Source: Parasponia andersonii
Lineage: Eukaryota > Streptophyta > Magnoliopsida > Rosales > Cannabaceae
DNA length: 64,000 nt
NCBI GenBank assembly: GCA_002914805.1
Contig: JXTB01000124.1
Coordinates: 285,010 to 349,009 of the forward strand
Direction: 5' to 3'
Under the pieces are notes generated by a model that ran no database searches, had not been told where the DNA came from, and was given only the letters and a program-made list of their open reading frames with translations. Positions 47,718 through 60,628 of the stretch are shown here, in pieces. How positions within the stretch are numbered: position 1 is the first letter of the stretch; every line of letters starts with the position of its first letter. The position numbers were made by a program, and so were the translations under genes.

Positions 47718-49170
47718 TTCCGATTTTTTTTTTTCTTTCCCTCATTATTTTGGTTAACACGTTCTCTTTATTAGGCAATAAATAGCAGAACAAGAACGAT
47801 GAAAATCTCACTCATTTTGATTTGCGTAAGATTTTCTTTTACATAATAGTGTTGACTGGGCCCCACTTACATATTGCGTGGCGAGAATTCATTTTGTATC
47901 CATAAAATATCTAGCCTCTTTTTCTTTTTCTTTTATTATTGACTCCCACGAATTAACGATTTTTCCTTTTTTTCCTAGACCACGAAAGCCATTTTGGTGT
48001 CATTTTCCTTTTTAATCTGACATAGAAATGTCATATAAGATTATATATTGTCATTTATTTCGTCTTTGATAATTAAAAATAACTAGCTATAGTAATTGTC
48101 ACATAAGATTATATCCTCCTCCATTTCTGGTTTTTTTCCCCCCTTTCTTTTATTTGTTTTTGTAATACATTTCGTTTTTATTAAGTTGCGGGAATTGATA
48201 TTTTTCAGTTTATGACCATGACATAAATAAACAAAAAGAAAGATATTTTTTTATTCTTAGTCGCCTTGGTTACTTAAAATAATTCTTTGGCAATAGTTTA
48301 ATTTTACTCGACAAAACATCTGTAGCATATTCTTTCATATATAATGTGTATATATAAAGAAAGACTTTGAATATCACGAGTTTTCTTTTTCCTTCTTGGA
48401 CCAAAGTGCTATGGCCTTTAGGTGTCATTTTCGTTTTTAATTTCTTTAGATAGAATAGAGATATACAACTTTTAAGTTGATCATTATGGAATCTGTTCTT
48501 TCTTTTTGGTCCTATAGTGGCATTGAAAAAATAGAACAACTTTGAATGTGAAGAAAGTAGTGTGGGACTTAATATATAAAATAATAATCATAATAAAAAT
48601 AAAAAAAGAAAGTTGAGTGGGTTCCACGAGCAAATAATTCAACTTTTTTTTTTGTATTCTTATATCAAAGTCTTTGATCTTTTTGTTTCGAAAAATAAAA
48701 AGAAAAAAAAAAACAATACAGCGTGACGGTGAATCCTAGACAAAAATAGGTTTTTTGTTTAATAAAGACAAGCAACTGACGTAAATTGCTCCAATAAGGG
48801 CCACGTTAATAATCCGTAATTAAAGAAAAAGGGGGCAATAAAACAGATGAAAAAAAGATTCACTAATTGTTTGTACGCTAAACTAGGCATGAAAGCTGAT
48901 CTAGTAAATTCTTGAATTGCCTGATGTATATGAAAAAAATATTTTGGTAGAAATTAAAATGGTTTTTTTTTTAAAGAATATAATCTATCAAAAATTTAAT
49001 AATAAGAAACGAAAAAGCTAGTGGGCATGGGAAATAATTGCCCCCCCTTCGGAAGTTCGGAGGGAATACTAGTTTAGTTTTCCCCCCGTGAAATATGACA
49101 TGTGATGTGAGGCTCGTAATGTCTTTCCATTCACAGTGCATCAAGCTGGAAATGTTCACCATGTAAATGC
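47718..49170. other. Promoter flank of MFS copy B and spacer
   Basis: AT-rich, with no recognisable gene. At 49037-49090 there is a C-rich patch (attgccccccc, then ttttccccccg) like the palindromic motif at 6.9 kb, possibly a remnant of a DNA transposon end. Confidence 0.5.
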
Positions 49171-49657
49171 TGTTAGCAAAATTATATTTCTTATATTGAG
49201 CCACATGTTTTAAATAATTATATTGGATCATATTATTTTTAAGCAGACTCAGTAAGTAATTTAATAAAGTTAAATCAAGATTTTTAATTGGGTATGAATA
49301 TTAATGTGAATATCTTGTTACTTACTTAATTAGGTGTGATGAATACCTAATAATAGACTATATAAAGAGAATATTATGGTTATAGTCCCTACCACTTTTT
49401 CACGTACGCTCATTCTCTCTATGGTTTACCATTAGTTATAGAAAGTTCCATCTGAGTGTTTTAAAGATTAGGTTATGTGGAAGGCCAAACCGTCAGACAA
49501 TTATGGTTAGTTTCTAAAACTTCTGTCTTCGGATCATTATCCAGATTACAGTCATCTCCCATGAATTTAGGTATACTTAATGAATCTCTATCTATTAGTT
49601 TTGCATGAATGATCCGGGTTTTATTTGGTATTAGTAATCTCATATTTATTCCCAACA
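49171..49657 (+). repeat. 5' LTR of copia element 3
   Basis: 487 bp, starting tgttagcaaaattat and ending cccaaca, with a TATA-like tatataaagagaat near 49359. Confidence 0.88.
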
Positions 49658-50869
49658 AGTGGTATCAAAGTACGATTTCATGTTAAAATTGATTAGGTTT
49701 TCATGCATGTCTATAGTTTTCATAATCTATACCTATTTAGATTTCTAGGGTTTAGATTATACATACATGATATGTTATTTTACATGATTTATTGCGTATT
49801 TGATACTACGAGGGTTAGGTTTTGGCTTTTAGGTCATTCATATTTCGAATTTGGGGTCAAAAACACCATTTTCGGGTTTATTTTGATGTTTGAAGCCATT
49901 TAAGAGGATCTGGAATTTTCCAGATTCGCACTAAACAGTGTTTTCGGTAAACTGATTCTAGTTTTTGGTCTACCGAAAACACTATTCCCGCAGGATGATT
50001 TTTAGCAAAATTTTGATTTTTGGGTAGATTTTGGGTCATTTTTACTTGAACCATGGAGTTTCAACCTATTTTTGACCTACTAAGGACTAAAACGACTCAC
50101 ACTTTATCCGTTGAAAACTCTATTTGATTTTAGGATTGATAAAGTGACAAGCCAATTTTAGAGATCAAATCTGATAATTTGGTCACTGTTAGATTTGGTC
50201 GACCAAAAGTTGTTGAAAACCATATTTTGGTCTCTACGATCAATCGACACTGGCAAAATTGGTCGATCGATTCTGCCAATTAGTCGACTGATTCTTGCAG
50301 CAAAGAAAATTTCACTTTTTCGGCTATTTTTTAGTCGATTTTCGGGCATTTCAGTTATTTTTTTTTGCACCATTTGTCTTGTATATTAGATTAAATACAA
50401 TAAAGTAATATGTTACCAAAGTAACATTTGTTGTATAGTTTTGTTTAGTTTAATGTATTAAGATGTTGTGAGTTTGTTGTTAATGCGGATGGTTTCTAGC
50501 CCAAAAGAATGTGGTTATTTAGCACAACAACAAACAAACTTGTGATAATAAGTATGTGACGATTATTTGGTTTTTGTGTGGACAATAAATCAACTCAAAG
50601 GAAAGTTTATTATTTGACATCATTTACTATCGGTTTTTGAATATTATACTTAAGAGTACTACTTGCAAGTTAATACGCCGACTCAAACAGAGACCTATTA
50701 ATATTGCGCTAGGTATCTTGTGATGGTAACCTACTATATGTGATTATGTAATATATGTCAGGTTTGCATATTTTATATTTAAATTGTATTCCTATATATG
50801 ACAGTTAAGTTGTAAGCATGTTTAATTTATGGTATTATTTTGTTCTCTGTTCAATTTTTGCTGCTAGTA

Positions 50870-53800
50870 GTTCTACTAATTTGAGTACCATTTTTATGCT
50901 TATGGGCGCAAACTTTAAGGCATGGAAAGAGCATGTCATGATTAAACTGGATTATATAGATCTTGACCTGGCACTCAGAAACAGTCAACCAACTGCTCTT
51001 ACAGAGAAAAGTTCCACTGAGGATAAAAGGAATTTTGAGCTATGAAAAAAGTCTAATCATAAAAGTATCATGAAGCATTCTATTCCAGAAATTATGCAGG
51101 GCTCTTTGCCAAAAGAGGAAAATGCTAAGACTTTCTTTACTACTCTTGAAAAATTATATCTTAAGAATGAAAAGAATAAGATGATTACTACCTTAGAGAA
51201 ACTCATCTCAATGAGGTACAACGCCAAAAGAAATATAAGGAAGTACATCATACAAATGTCTCATTTGGCTAACAAGTTTAAGAAACTCAAGTTAGAAATT
51301 AATGAAGATTTTCTTGTGGATTTGGTTTTGATTTCTCTTCCTAATCAGTATAGAAACCTATAGACTATATACAACACTCAAAAGGACAAATGAAATATTA
51401 ATGAGTTAAGCTATTTGTGTTCAAGAGGAAGAGAAAATCAAAGCTGAAAGACCATAAAGTGCTAACTTGACTACTACTTCTAAGGCAAAGAAGAGGAAAA
51501 TGGATAAGACTAAGGAAGCTGTAGTGGCTTCACTTACTAAGGCACAAAATAAGCAAGATGAGCAAGGTTGGCTTTTGTGAAAAAAGTGGATACCTGAAGA
51601 AGGAATATGCTAAGTATAAAGCTTGAGGTGTTAAGAAGGATAAGCTTCTCATTTATGTTTATTATGAAGTTAATTTAACTTTTATACCTAAGGACACTTA
51701 GTGAGTAGATTTTAGTACTACTACTCACGTTAATATTTCCATACAGGGTTGCATATGGATTTGAAAGCTAAATGATGATGAAAGAGTCATCTATGTGAGT
51801 GACAACCAAACAACTTCAGTGGAGGCCATTCGACACTTTAGATTGTCTTTAAATACTAGAAAATAATTGGATTTATATGAAACTTTTATGGTATCGTCTT
51901 TAAGATGGAATTTGGTTCAGTTTCTGTATTGGACAAATTCGGTTTTTCTTATTCTTTTGGAAACAATTTATTTACTTTTATGCATTATTTGAATGTTATT
52001 GGTGCTGGTGTTATTATTGATAATCTTTATATGTCAAATACCCAACCCTCTATTAATGAAATTTTGCATGTTAATTTAAGAGGTACAAAATGAAAATTAA
52101 CTAATGAAGACTCATCGATTCTATGGTATAGACGCTTAGAACACATTTCTAAATAACAAATTGAACATCTTGTATCTGATGGGATCCTTGGTCCCCTTGG
52201 TTTGGCAGACTTTCAAGTTTCCATTGAGTACATAAAGGGAAAAAAGACAAATATTAGGAAGTTAGGTACCAATAGGAGCTAGCATCTTAGAACTGATACT
52301 TACGGATATCTGTGGTCCATTTCCTACGGCTTCTTAGAATAGACAATAGTACTTTATCACGTTCATAGACGATTATTCTCGCTATGGGTACATATACTTA
52401 ATTTATGAGATATTATAATCACTAGACATATTTAAAACTTATAAAGTTGAAGTTGAAAATCAGCTTTATAAGAAAATTAAGGCTATCAAATCTAATCGTG
52501 GAGGTGAGTACTACAGTCAGTCTAACAGATCAGGTGAGTAACGTCTAAGATCCTTTGCTAAGTATTTAGAAGAATTCTGTATCGTCCTGTAATACACCAT
52601 GCTTGGGAAACCTAGCATGAATAGTATTGCTGAACGACACAATAGGACACTAAAGGATCTGGTAAGGAGTATAATTAGTCATTTTAATTTACTAAAATTA
52701 CTATGGGGAGATGCACTCAAAACTGTAGTATATATCCTTAACAGAATACTGAGCAAAACAGTAGCAAAAACCCCTTATGAACTCTAGACTGAGCGGAAGC
52801 CTAATATAAATCATTTACATATTTGAGGTTGTTTAGTTGAGACAAGGCCTTATAGGCTAAATGAAAAGAAATTATACTTAAAAACCATAAGCTGCTACTT
52901 TGTAGGATATTTTGAAAGATTTAGAGGTTATAAGTTTTATGATCCCACAATAAAGTCTTTTTTTGAGATGGGAATTGTCAAATTTCTTAAGGATATTGAG
53001 TTTGGGAGGGAAGATAAGATTAGGAACATTGTCTTTATAAAGGAATTTGTTTCTCTTCCTATGTTGCTATTGACAATAGTCTATTCCTGATAATATCATT
53101 ATTCAAGATGCAATCGCTCCAATTCAAAATAATGTTTAGGAGGTTCCTATCCCAGTTGAGATAAATGCTCCCGTAGAGCAAACTCAACAACGTTAAGGAC
53201 AAGTGCTTTTAAAGAGATCCATAAGAGAAAGGAGAAGTGCGATTCTAGAGGACTATCTCGTATATCTCCAAGAATATGAGTTTAATATCGGGATAATAGA
53301 AGATGATTTAATAAACTTCATACAAGTCAAATAAAGTTCCAATTCTCAAAAGTGGATTGATGCCATAAATGAGGAGCTAAAGCCTATGAGAGACAATAGT
53401 GTTTGGGATCTCGTCAAATTACTTGAAGGTTCGAAGCCCATTGTTTGCAAATGGATATTTAAGATCAAATGGGATTCAAAAGGTAATGTTGAAAGATATA
53501 AGACATGTCTTATTGCTAAAAGCTTTACTCAGAAGGAAGGCATTGATTTTAAAGAGACCTTTTTTTGGTTGCTTTAATGGACTCATTTAGAATTATTATG
53601 ACACTTATGGCACATTCTGATCTTGAGCTTCATCTTATGGATGTTAAGATATTGTTTCTCAATAGAGACATTAATGAAACAATATATAGTGCAACCAAGA
53701 AATTTTATATTAGGAGATCCAAAGGTCTGTGAACTCAAGAAGTCCATCTATGGTCTCAAACAGGCTTCCTTTCAATGGTATCACCAATTTCATAAGGTAA

Positions 53801-54820
53801 TTCTCTCGTTCAGTTTTGAGGTGAATCTTGTTGATGATTGTGTATACCATAAGTTCAGTAGGAGTAAGTTTATCTTCCTGGTATTTTATGTTGATGGTAT
53901 ACTATTAGCAAGTAGTGATATAGGCTTACTATACGACACCAAGAGATTTTTTATACAGAATTTCGAAATGAAAGATTTTGGACTTGCCTCTTTTGTATTA
54001 GGTATACGAATACACCAAGATCGCTCTTGGGGTTTCCTTAGTTATTACAATAGAGCTATATCAAGATATTACTCAGTAGGTTTAGTATGGATAAATATGC
54101 ACTAACAGACACTCCGGTGCCTAAGGGAGTCTGATGTATGCACAAGTATATACACATCTGGATCTAGTGTTCATAATTGGCATGTAGAGCAGATATATGA
54201 GTAGCTCTAGAGTAGATCATTGGAAGGCAGCAAAGAGAGTTATGAGGTATTTATACATAACAAAGGAATGCAAGCTCATTTATTAGAGATCGGACATTTT
54301 AGAGATTATTGGGTACTCTGACTTTGATTTTGTGGGATATCTAAATAGTAAAAGATCCACATCGAATTATGTCTTTCTTTTAGCTTAGGAAGCTATTTCT
54401 TAAAAGAGTACCAAGTAGACACTCATAGCTACTTCAATTATAGAAGTAGAATTCATAGCTTGTTATGAGGCATCTAATTAGGGAATATGGCTGCGAAATT
54501 TTATCACCGGATTACATCTAATAAATAATATTGAGAGTCTACTGAAACTTTATTGTGATAATAACTCAGTAGTTTTATATTCCAATAGCAACAGGAGCTC
54601 ATCGAAGTTAAAACACATTGACATTAAGCTCCTAGCTATTAGAGAAAAAGTATAAAGTTATTTACTGTCAAATTAGCGCATCAATATAAACTCTATGATA
54701 GCGAATTTGCTCACCAAAGATTTACTAATTTGAAAAAGTATAAAGTCATTTAATGTCAAATTAGCATATCAATATAAACTCTATGATAGCAGATCTACTC
54801 ATCAAAGGTTTACTAACTTA
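50870..54820 (+). pseudogene. Copia element 3 gag-pol remains
   Basis: Gag relics at 50880-51363 (LMGANFKAWKEHVMIKLDY, LPKEENAKTFFTTLEKLY). Integrase relics at 52340-53000 (FIDDYSR, then GGEYYSQS with the usual Asp lost, and [14 protein letters not shown]). Reverse transcriptase relics at 53340-54105 (WDSKGNVERYK, ELKKSIYGLKQASFQWY). The YVDD catalytic box reads YVDG at 53887-53898. RNase H relics at 54300-54820. An 88-bp tandem duplication (54644-54731 and 54732-54819) covers the end of RNase H. Confidence 0.85.
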
Positions 54821-55382
54821 AGTCTTTCATGAGCACACTTCTCGTATAGGTATAGTTCTTTTGGATGGTATACAATTTTAGTGAGAATTTATAATTTGGT
54901 TTAGATGCTTACTATGTGACACTTGTTTATGTTTGTATACTACAATATTTTGGTTGATGATGGTTTTATTATAGACTTTGTTCATTATGTATTATATAAT
55001 GCATTTCATAGTTTCTTACTTTCCCATTGTGGTTAACAATAAAGTTTACAGTTATGCACTAAAGGGGAAAGATTAAGGTCGATCTTAATAAAATTTAGGA
55101 TGGACCAATTAGAAATAGACACGGTATTCACATTGCATGTAATTTACATGCCACATCTCATACTCGATATGTGTCATTTGGTTGTATTAGTACGGTGATC
55201 ATTGGGAGTTCTAGTTGTCATCCAAATAAGTGTAATGACAAGCGCTTTGATTTTGTGCTAATATGTCTGATAGATGAGATTGCAACTTCAGGGATAGTTA
55301 GGAATAATTTGGCATATTCATCACCATACTTCAGTTTTGTAATACAATTATATTTGGTCCATATGTGACCTAAGTATGAGAA

Positions 55383-55866
55383 TGTCAGGAAATTCTATTT
55401 CCTATATTAGGTCATATATTTTAAACAATTGTATTAGATCATATTATTTTTAAGCAGACCCAATAAGTGATTTAATAAAGTTAGGTCAGTATATCAAACT
55501 GGGTATGAATATTAATATAGATACCATGTTAATCACCCAATTGGGAGTGATGGATACCTAACAATGGACTATATAAAGAGAATATTGGGGTTATGGATCC
55601 ACCACCTTTTCATGTATGCTCATTCTCTTTATGGCCTGTCATTAGTTACAGATTGTCTCGTCTAAGCGTTTTTTGGATTAAGTTATGAGGAAGGCCAAAC
55701 CATCAGGCAATTATAGTCAGTTCCTAATACTTCCGACTTCGGAATATCGTTCAAATTACAGTCATCTATCATGAACTCAAGTATACTCCATTCCTTATTT
55801 ATCAGTTTTGCATGAATGATTAAGGATTTGTGTTTGGTATTAGCAATCTCATATTCATTCCCAACA
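55383..55866 (+). repeat. 3' LTR of copia element 3
   Basis: 484 bp, starting tgtcaggaaattcta and ending cccaaca; visibly more diverged from its partner than the LTR pairs of elements 1 and 2 outside their length changes. Confidence 0.88.
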
Positions 55867-56386
55867 AGTGATTCTCAATTAGGAGAGTGAACAAGCAAAA
55901 ATCAAATGTCACATACTCAAAAACTACGAGACTCAATTATTAAAATTAGAATTTCAAGATCAAATTATAACTAGCTCAAGAACCATATGTGCCTTTAACT
56001 CATAAAAAATTTTCCTTCAAGAACCATATGTGCCTTTAACCCATAAAAAATTTTCCTTACTCTACTAGTTCTCTACGTATATATTTACAAAAAATTTAGA
56101 CACATTTATAATAAGTGTCCTCTAAATATGCAATATATTTTATATTTGGGCACTAATCCAGTAAATATTTTTTAAAAATTTATACATAAGTATCATTTTA
56201 GTTAATAAAAATTTACTATACATATTTTTTAAAATAAAAAATAAAAAAAATAATATCCATGATATACATTCATGCAATTCATTATAATCATTAGATTAAT
56301 AGCTTAAAAAAAATATCTAAGTATAATTAAAAACAAATATTAGATTGAAAACTTATTTTATAATACGGGCCCTCTGTAAATATGTA

Positions 56387-56428
<42 letters not shown>

Positions 56429-56833
56429 GGTAATCGTATATATTCAGGATTCACGTGGTTGTTCAGTTTTTATAATGTTGCTAGAAGGATTTTAATTTGC
56501 TGTCGGTTTATAGAATAAGTGTTAGTTGTCGAACTATCAAAAGTCAGTACATAAATAGTTTTCCTTTTATATATAGTATAGTTTGTCATGTTTAATGAGC
56601 CAAGCTCTGATTGGTAATCACGATCAGCACATGTAAATATAAAATATGGCTAATGATTGTGTTGGTACCAAATTGACCCAAAAGACCTGATCATATTATA
56701 ACTAATAATCAAATTTAATCTTGGAACACGTGATAATTATAGTAATATATGCAAGCTAGGCTCGGCAAAGCATGAAATGATCAGCCAGTACCACTAAACA
56801 CTTTTTCTTTTATCTAGATATATCTATTTACAT

Positions 56834-56882
<49 letters not shown>

Positions 56883-57259
56883 TAGCTGAAACTGATGGCT
56901 GAACAGCTCCGTTTCGTATCACAAATTATATTTATTTCCTTTGAAAACGAAACTACTGTATTTTCTTTACTGAAATTATATAGAGACTGCCGCCTCCTAA
57001 AGAAGAGTCGCACCAGCGAATATATCTACTAAATAAGATTACATTATATTTATTTCTGGATACGATATTGATCCGTGCAAGCTGCAGCCAAATATCTACT
57101 AAATAAGATTACGTTAGAGAAGCTAAATCAAAATGTGAATAAAGGCTTCCTTTTTTAAGTAGACACTAATTTCTTTTTATAATTTTTTTCTCTAATTTCC
57201 CCCTGTTTTTTTAGGCTGAATAAGTATTTTAGTCAAGATTACATAAATGGAATCTAAAG

Positions 57260-57294
<35 letters not shown>
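55867..57294. other. Spacer between copia 3 and the LINE
   Basis: Contains a 41-bp tandem duplication (55977-56017 and 56018-56058), (AT)n tracts at about 56389-56423 and 56841-56877, a dispersed repeat of a 25-bp phrase (atatctactaaataagatta) near 57018 and 57090, and an (AAT)n tract at about 57260-57294. No gene seen. Confidence 0.6.
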
Positions 57295-57296
<2 letters not shown>

Positions 57297-57472
57297 GTTC
57301 ATAAATGGGATAGAGACAAGAAAATAATAAGATATTGATTCTGGAATGGTGGTGCTCTTATTAATGAGATTAAGATAACGCATATTGAATATTCCGAAGT
57401 TTCTAATGATGAAGATCTGGTTTTTCGTTTTGGGGCTATTAAGACCGACCCAAAAGCGTCTCCACAAGCGCC

Positions 57473-58170
57473 ATGTTCGTTATGGCTCGGAACTATAAGG
57501 GTCTTGCCCGTTCCCTCGCAGTTCAAAATCTCAGGCCACTGATTACCTCATGCAAACTAGATATTCTAATTCTTTCAGAGGTGATGATTAGTGAGGTGTC
57601 AGTTCGGCAGAAGTTTAGTTTGATGCACTTTTATCAATTGTGTATGGTTTCTCTGGTAGGACAATCTAGGGGGTTTTGTGTAGCTTGGAAAGATAGTGTG
57701 GAGTTGGAGCCCTATTTCGTTTCAAAAAATCTTATCTCATGCTTGATATATTCTGACCCTCCGGGAGTTCCTTGGTGTCTCTTAGCTATTTATGGCCCGC
57801 CCCATGTGGCCTCTCGATGTTCCTTTTGGCATTCTTTACCAGGTTTGCTTGAAAGAACTCCTAATGCTAAACTTCTTTTAACTGATTTTAATAGTTTTTG
57901 TATGATTTGGAAAGTTAGAATAGTGTAAATGGGTTTAGAGGTTCCGCTTCTTCTTCAGGAGCGATAAGGGAATGTCTTTAGAAGATGGAGCTCATAGATT
58001 TGGGCTTTTTAGGTCCTCAGTTTACACGGAATTAGAAAAGAGATGGTGCTATTTATTCTAGAGCTAGACTAGACCGAGTTGTTACCTCCACTGAGTGGTG
58101 TTCTTTATTTCCAAATGCTCATGTTAAAAATATTGTAAATAGTTCTTTAGACCATTATCCTATTATATTG
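57473..58170 (+). pseudogene. LINE endonuclease relic
   Basis: Begins like plant L1 endonucleases with NYKGLARSLAVQNLRPLI and LDILILSEVM, the latter holding the catalytic Glu. GFCVAWKDS and LAIYGPPHVASR follow. LLLTDFNSF corresponds to the usual GDFN block with Gly changed to Thr. After a frame break, ARLDRVVTS and LDHYPIILF correspond to the terminal SDH block, with Ser changed to Leu. Confidence 0.8.
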
Positions 58171-58664
58171 TTTACTGAGCAACAAGAAAGGTTCCCACCA
58201 AAACCCTTTCGGTTTGAGGCTATCTGGACTCTTGATGATAGAAGTCATTAGGTGGTCAAAGCCGCTTAGGCTACTGTTTCTCATAGGACTCATACGAGGA
58301 GGCTAATTAGACGAATTGGGGAATCAAGAAGAGCTTTGAGATAATGGAATCGAGAACACTTTGGGAATGTTTTAGAACAAGTCAAAGAAGCCAGAAAGGA
58401 ACTTAAAAGAATTCAAAACCTGCCTACTTCAATCTTTAATGGGAATTTAGAGATTGGAGTTACCTTGAAACTCAATGAGCCGTTGCTCAAGGAGGAAATT
58501 TTTTGGAAATAAAAATCTCGCATGCAATGGATTGCCAAAGGTGATAGATGCACGAAATATTTCTTTCAAACAACTATGGCACGACATAGAAGAAATCGGC
58601 TTAGCATGTCAAAGATGATAATGGGAATTGGCTAAATGGAAGAAAGGAAATTGGAGAAGCTCTT

Positions 58665-60132
58665 GTGAGTAAATTCCAGCACTTGTATGCTTCAGAAGGT
58701 TCAGAATGTTCGGAGGATCTAGATTGTCAGCCTTTGCCTCAAGTGGATATTAATTTATGGGATTCCTTGATTATGATCCCCTCAGAGATAGAAATTAAAG
58801 AAACAATGTTTAATTTGCACCCAAATAAGGCACCCGAGCCAGATGGGATGTCGGGCTTGTTCTTTAAAACTTATTGAGCTACCATGGGAGCGGATGTTAT
58901 GCTAACAGTGAAAGAATTCTTTACGACTGGTCATATGCCTCATTTTCTAAATGAAACAAATGTGGTACTTGTCTCAAACGTAGAGAATTCTATCAAATTG
59001 AATGAACTTAGATCGATCGGCCTTTGTAATACAGTTTATAAGGTAATATCTAAGATTATTGCTAATAGAGTACGACCCCTTCTTCCCTCTTTGATATCTC
59101 CAAATCAGAATGGCTTCGTTAAAGGCCTCTGTACTGGAGATAATGTGCTCGTAGCTTAGGAGTTAGTCCATACGCTAAAGAATAAAAGAGACAATCACGG
59201 ACTTATGTTGATGAAATTGGATATGGAGAAGGCCTATGATATGGTAGAGTGGAATTTTCTTCGAGTGGTTCTAAAGTGCTTTGGCTTTCCCCTGGTTTTT
59301 ATTGAGTGGATAATGCAATGTGTGTCTACTCCCAGCTCCACGATTCTTCTTAATAGTTCTCCGTGTGGGCATGTTTGTTTGGAGAGAGGTCTTCGATAGG
59401 GAGATCCTTTGTCACCTTATCTCTTCATCTTATGTGGAGAAGTCCTATCCTCATTTTTTGAGCTGTCAGTAGCCAATGGTGATCTTAATGGAATTAAGTT
59501 GTCTCGATATGATTGTTAACTGGGACTAGCTCAATTAGTCCAAGGCTTAGGGGATGTGTGTGTGAGTTTGAGATGGTCAGAGATTCAAGCTTTGGTAGAG
59601 TGTGTGTGCATTATTTTTCTTTAAATTTATAGTAAGTGGTGGTCATTAGTTAAGTCCCACTTTTTTTTTTTTAAAAAACAAAGTTGTTTCGATATGGCCC
59701 GACCTTCACTCACTTGACTTTTTTAGATGATATTTTGCTTTTGGCCGAGTGAAACAAAGTCTGGTTAATGTCTTCCTTGAGTGTTTAGACACTTATTACA
59801 GGTGGTCTAGTTAGAAAGTGAGCAAGGATAAGTCAAATGTCCTATTCAATAAGAACTTAAAAGGAGGTAAATCGAGGGAATTACTTCATATGTTGGGATT
59901 CAAACCTCTTCGGAGCTCAAGCTGATACTTGGGACTCCCATTCATCAACTCTAGATCAAGGAAAGATGACTTGGGTCCTGTGGTGGAAGAGGTGCAAAAA
60001 AAGTTAGCCAACTGGAAAGGTGGGTGTCTTTCTCGAGCTGGAAGAATAGTCCTCTCTCAAGCAGTAGCAATGGTTGTTCTTTCTTATGTTTTAATGTCTA
60101 TCCCGATTCTCAAAATAATTTGTGAAAAGTAG
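58665..60132 (+). pseudogene. LINE reverse transcriptase relic (SINE-interrupted)
   Basis: Blocks: HPNKAPEPDGMSGLFFKTY, RSIGLCNTVYKVISKIIANR, LMKLDMEKAYDMVEWNFL (motif A, catalytic Asp kept), and GDPLSPYLFILC. Then LNGIKLSRYD is cut by the SINE and resumes as RYGPTFTHLTFLDDILLLAE, where FLDD at 59719-59730 is the catalytic FADD-type box. LANWKGGCLSRAGRIVLSQAV is the conserved post-RT block. Stops in several places make it nonfunctional. Confidence 0.87.
59512..59680 (+). mobile_element. tRNA-derived-type SINE, 169 bp, nested in LINE
   Basis: Flanked by a 16-bp direct repeat with one mismatch (aagttgtctcgatatg, 59496-59511; aagttgtttcgatatg, 59681-59696). Removing the insert and one repeat copy rejoins the LINE reading frame. 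An A-box-like tagctcaattagt (near 59527) and B-box-like agattcaagct (59581-59591) suggest an internal RNA polymerase III promoter. The 3' end carries a T12 run followed by A6. Family not assigned. Confidence 0.85.
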
Positions 60133-60628
60133 ACCAAAACCGCGCTTTGTACTTAAAGGCTTGGGAGGAATTATGTCGGCCTAAGAGTTTGGGAGGATTG
60201 GGCTTTGGGAGGATGAAAATTATAAATGAGGTGTTCATAACAAAATGGGCTTGAAAAGTTTTACTTGGTGATCAATAATCCTTATGGGTCAGCTTGATTC
60301 AATCAAAATACTTAAGAGATCTCGATTGTCTTCATGTACAACCATGAAGATTTGATTCGTGGATTTGGAAAAGGATTTTGAAGTGTAGGAAATTACTGAA
60401 ACATGGAGCTTGTCGCTCTCTAGATCAGGGAATGGTGGTGGATATTTGGCAAGAGCCTTGGGTTCTTACTTTGAAAGATTTCGGCCAAAAATTGAGGAGA
60501 CTAACACAAGGGTTCGATTGGAGTATTTGATTAATAGTTCTAGAGGCTAGAATTCTACTCTGGTATGCTCACCATTCGACTCACAATTAGCAAAAACTAT
60601 CTTGTGAATTCCCATTGGAAGTTTATAG

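Larger units (their letters stand above)
49171..55866 (+). mobile_element. Ty1/copia retrotransposon 3 (old, heavily decayed)
   Basis: LTRs at 49171-49657 and 55383-55866, both TG...CA and about 485 bp, with a primer-binding site tggtatcaaagt at 49660-49671. A weak purine tract (aagtatgagaa) precedes the right LTR. A long leader of about 1.2 kb comes before gag. The internal order is gag, integrase, reverse transcriptase, RNase H. Stops occur every few dozen codons. No target duplication is visible: aatgc on the left, agtga on the right. Confidence 0.9.

Noticed and set aside
50158..50400. Overlapping open stretches with repeated gtcga words in the copia 3 leader
   Set aside because: They sit between the primer site and gag, overlap on both strands and show no domain; treated as untranslated leader.
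57260..57467. Leucine/isoleucine-rich open stretch on the minus strand
   Set aside because: Created by the (AAT)n microsatellite read on the opposite strand.
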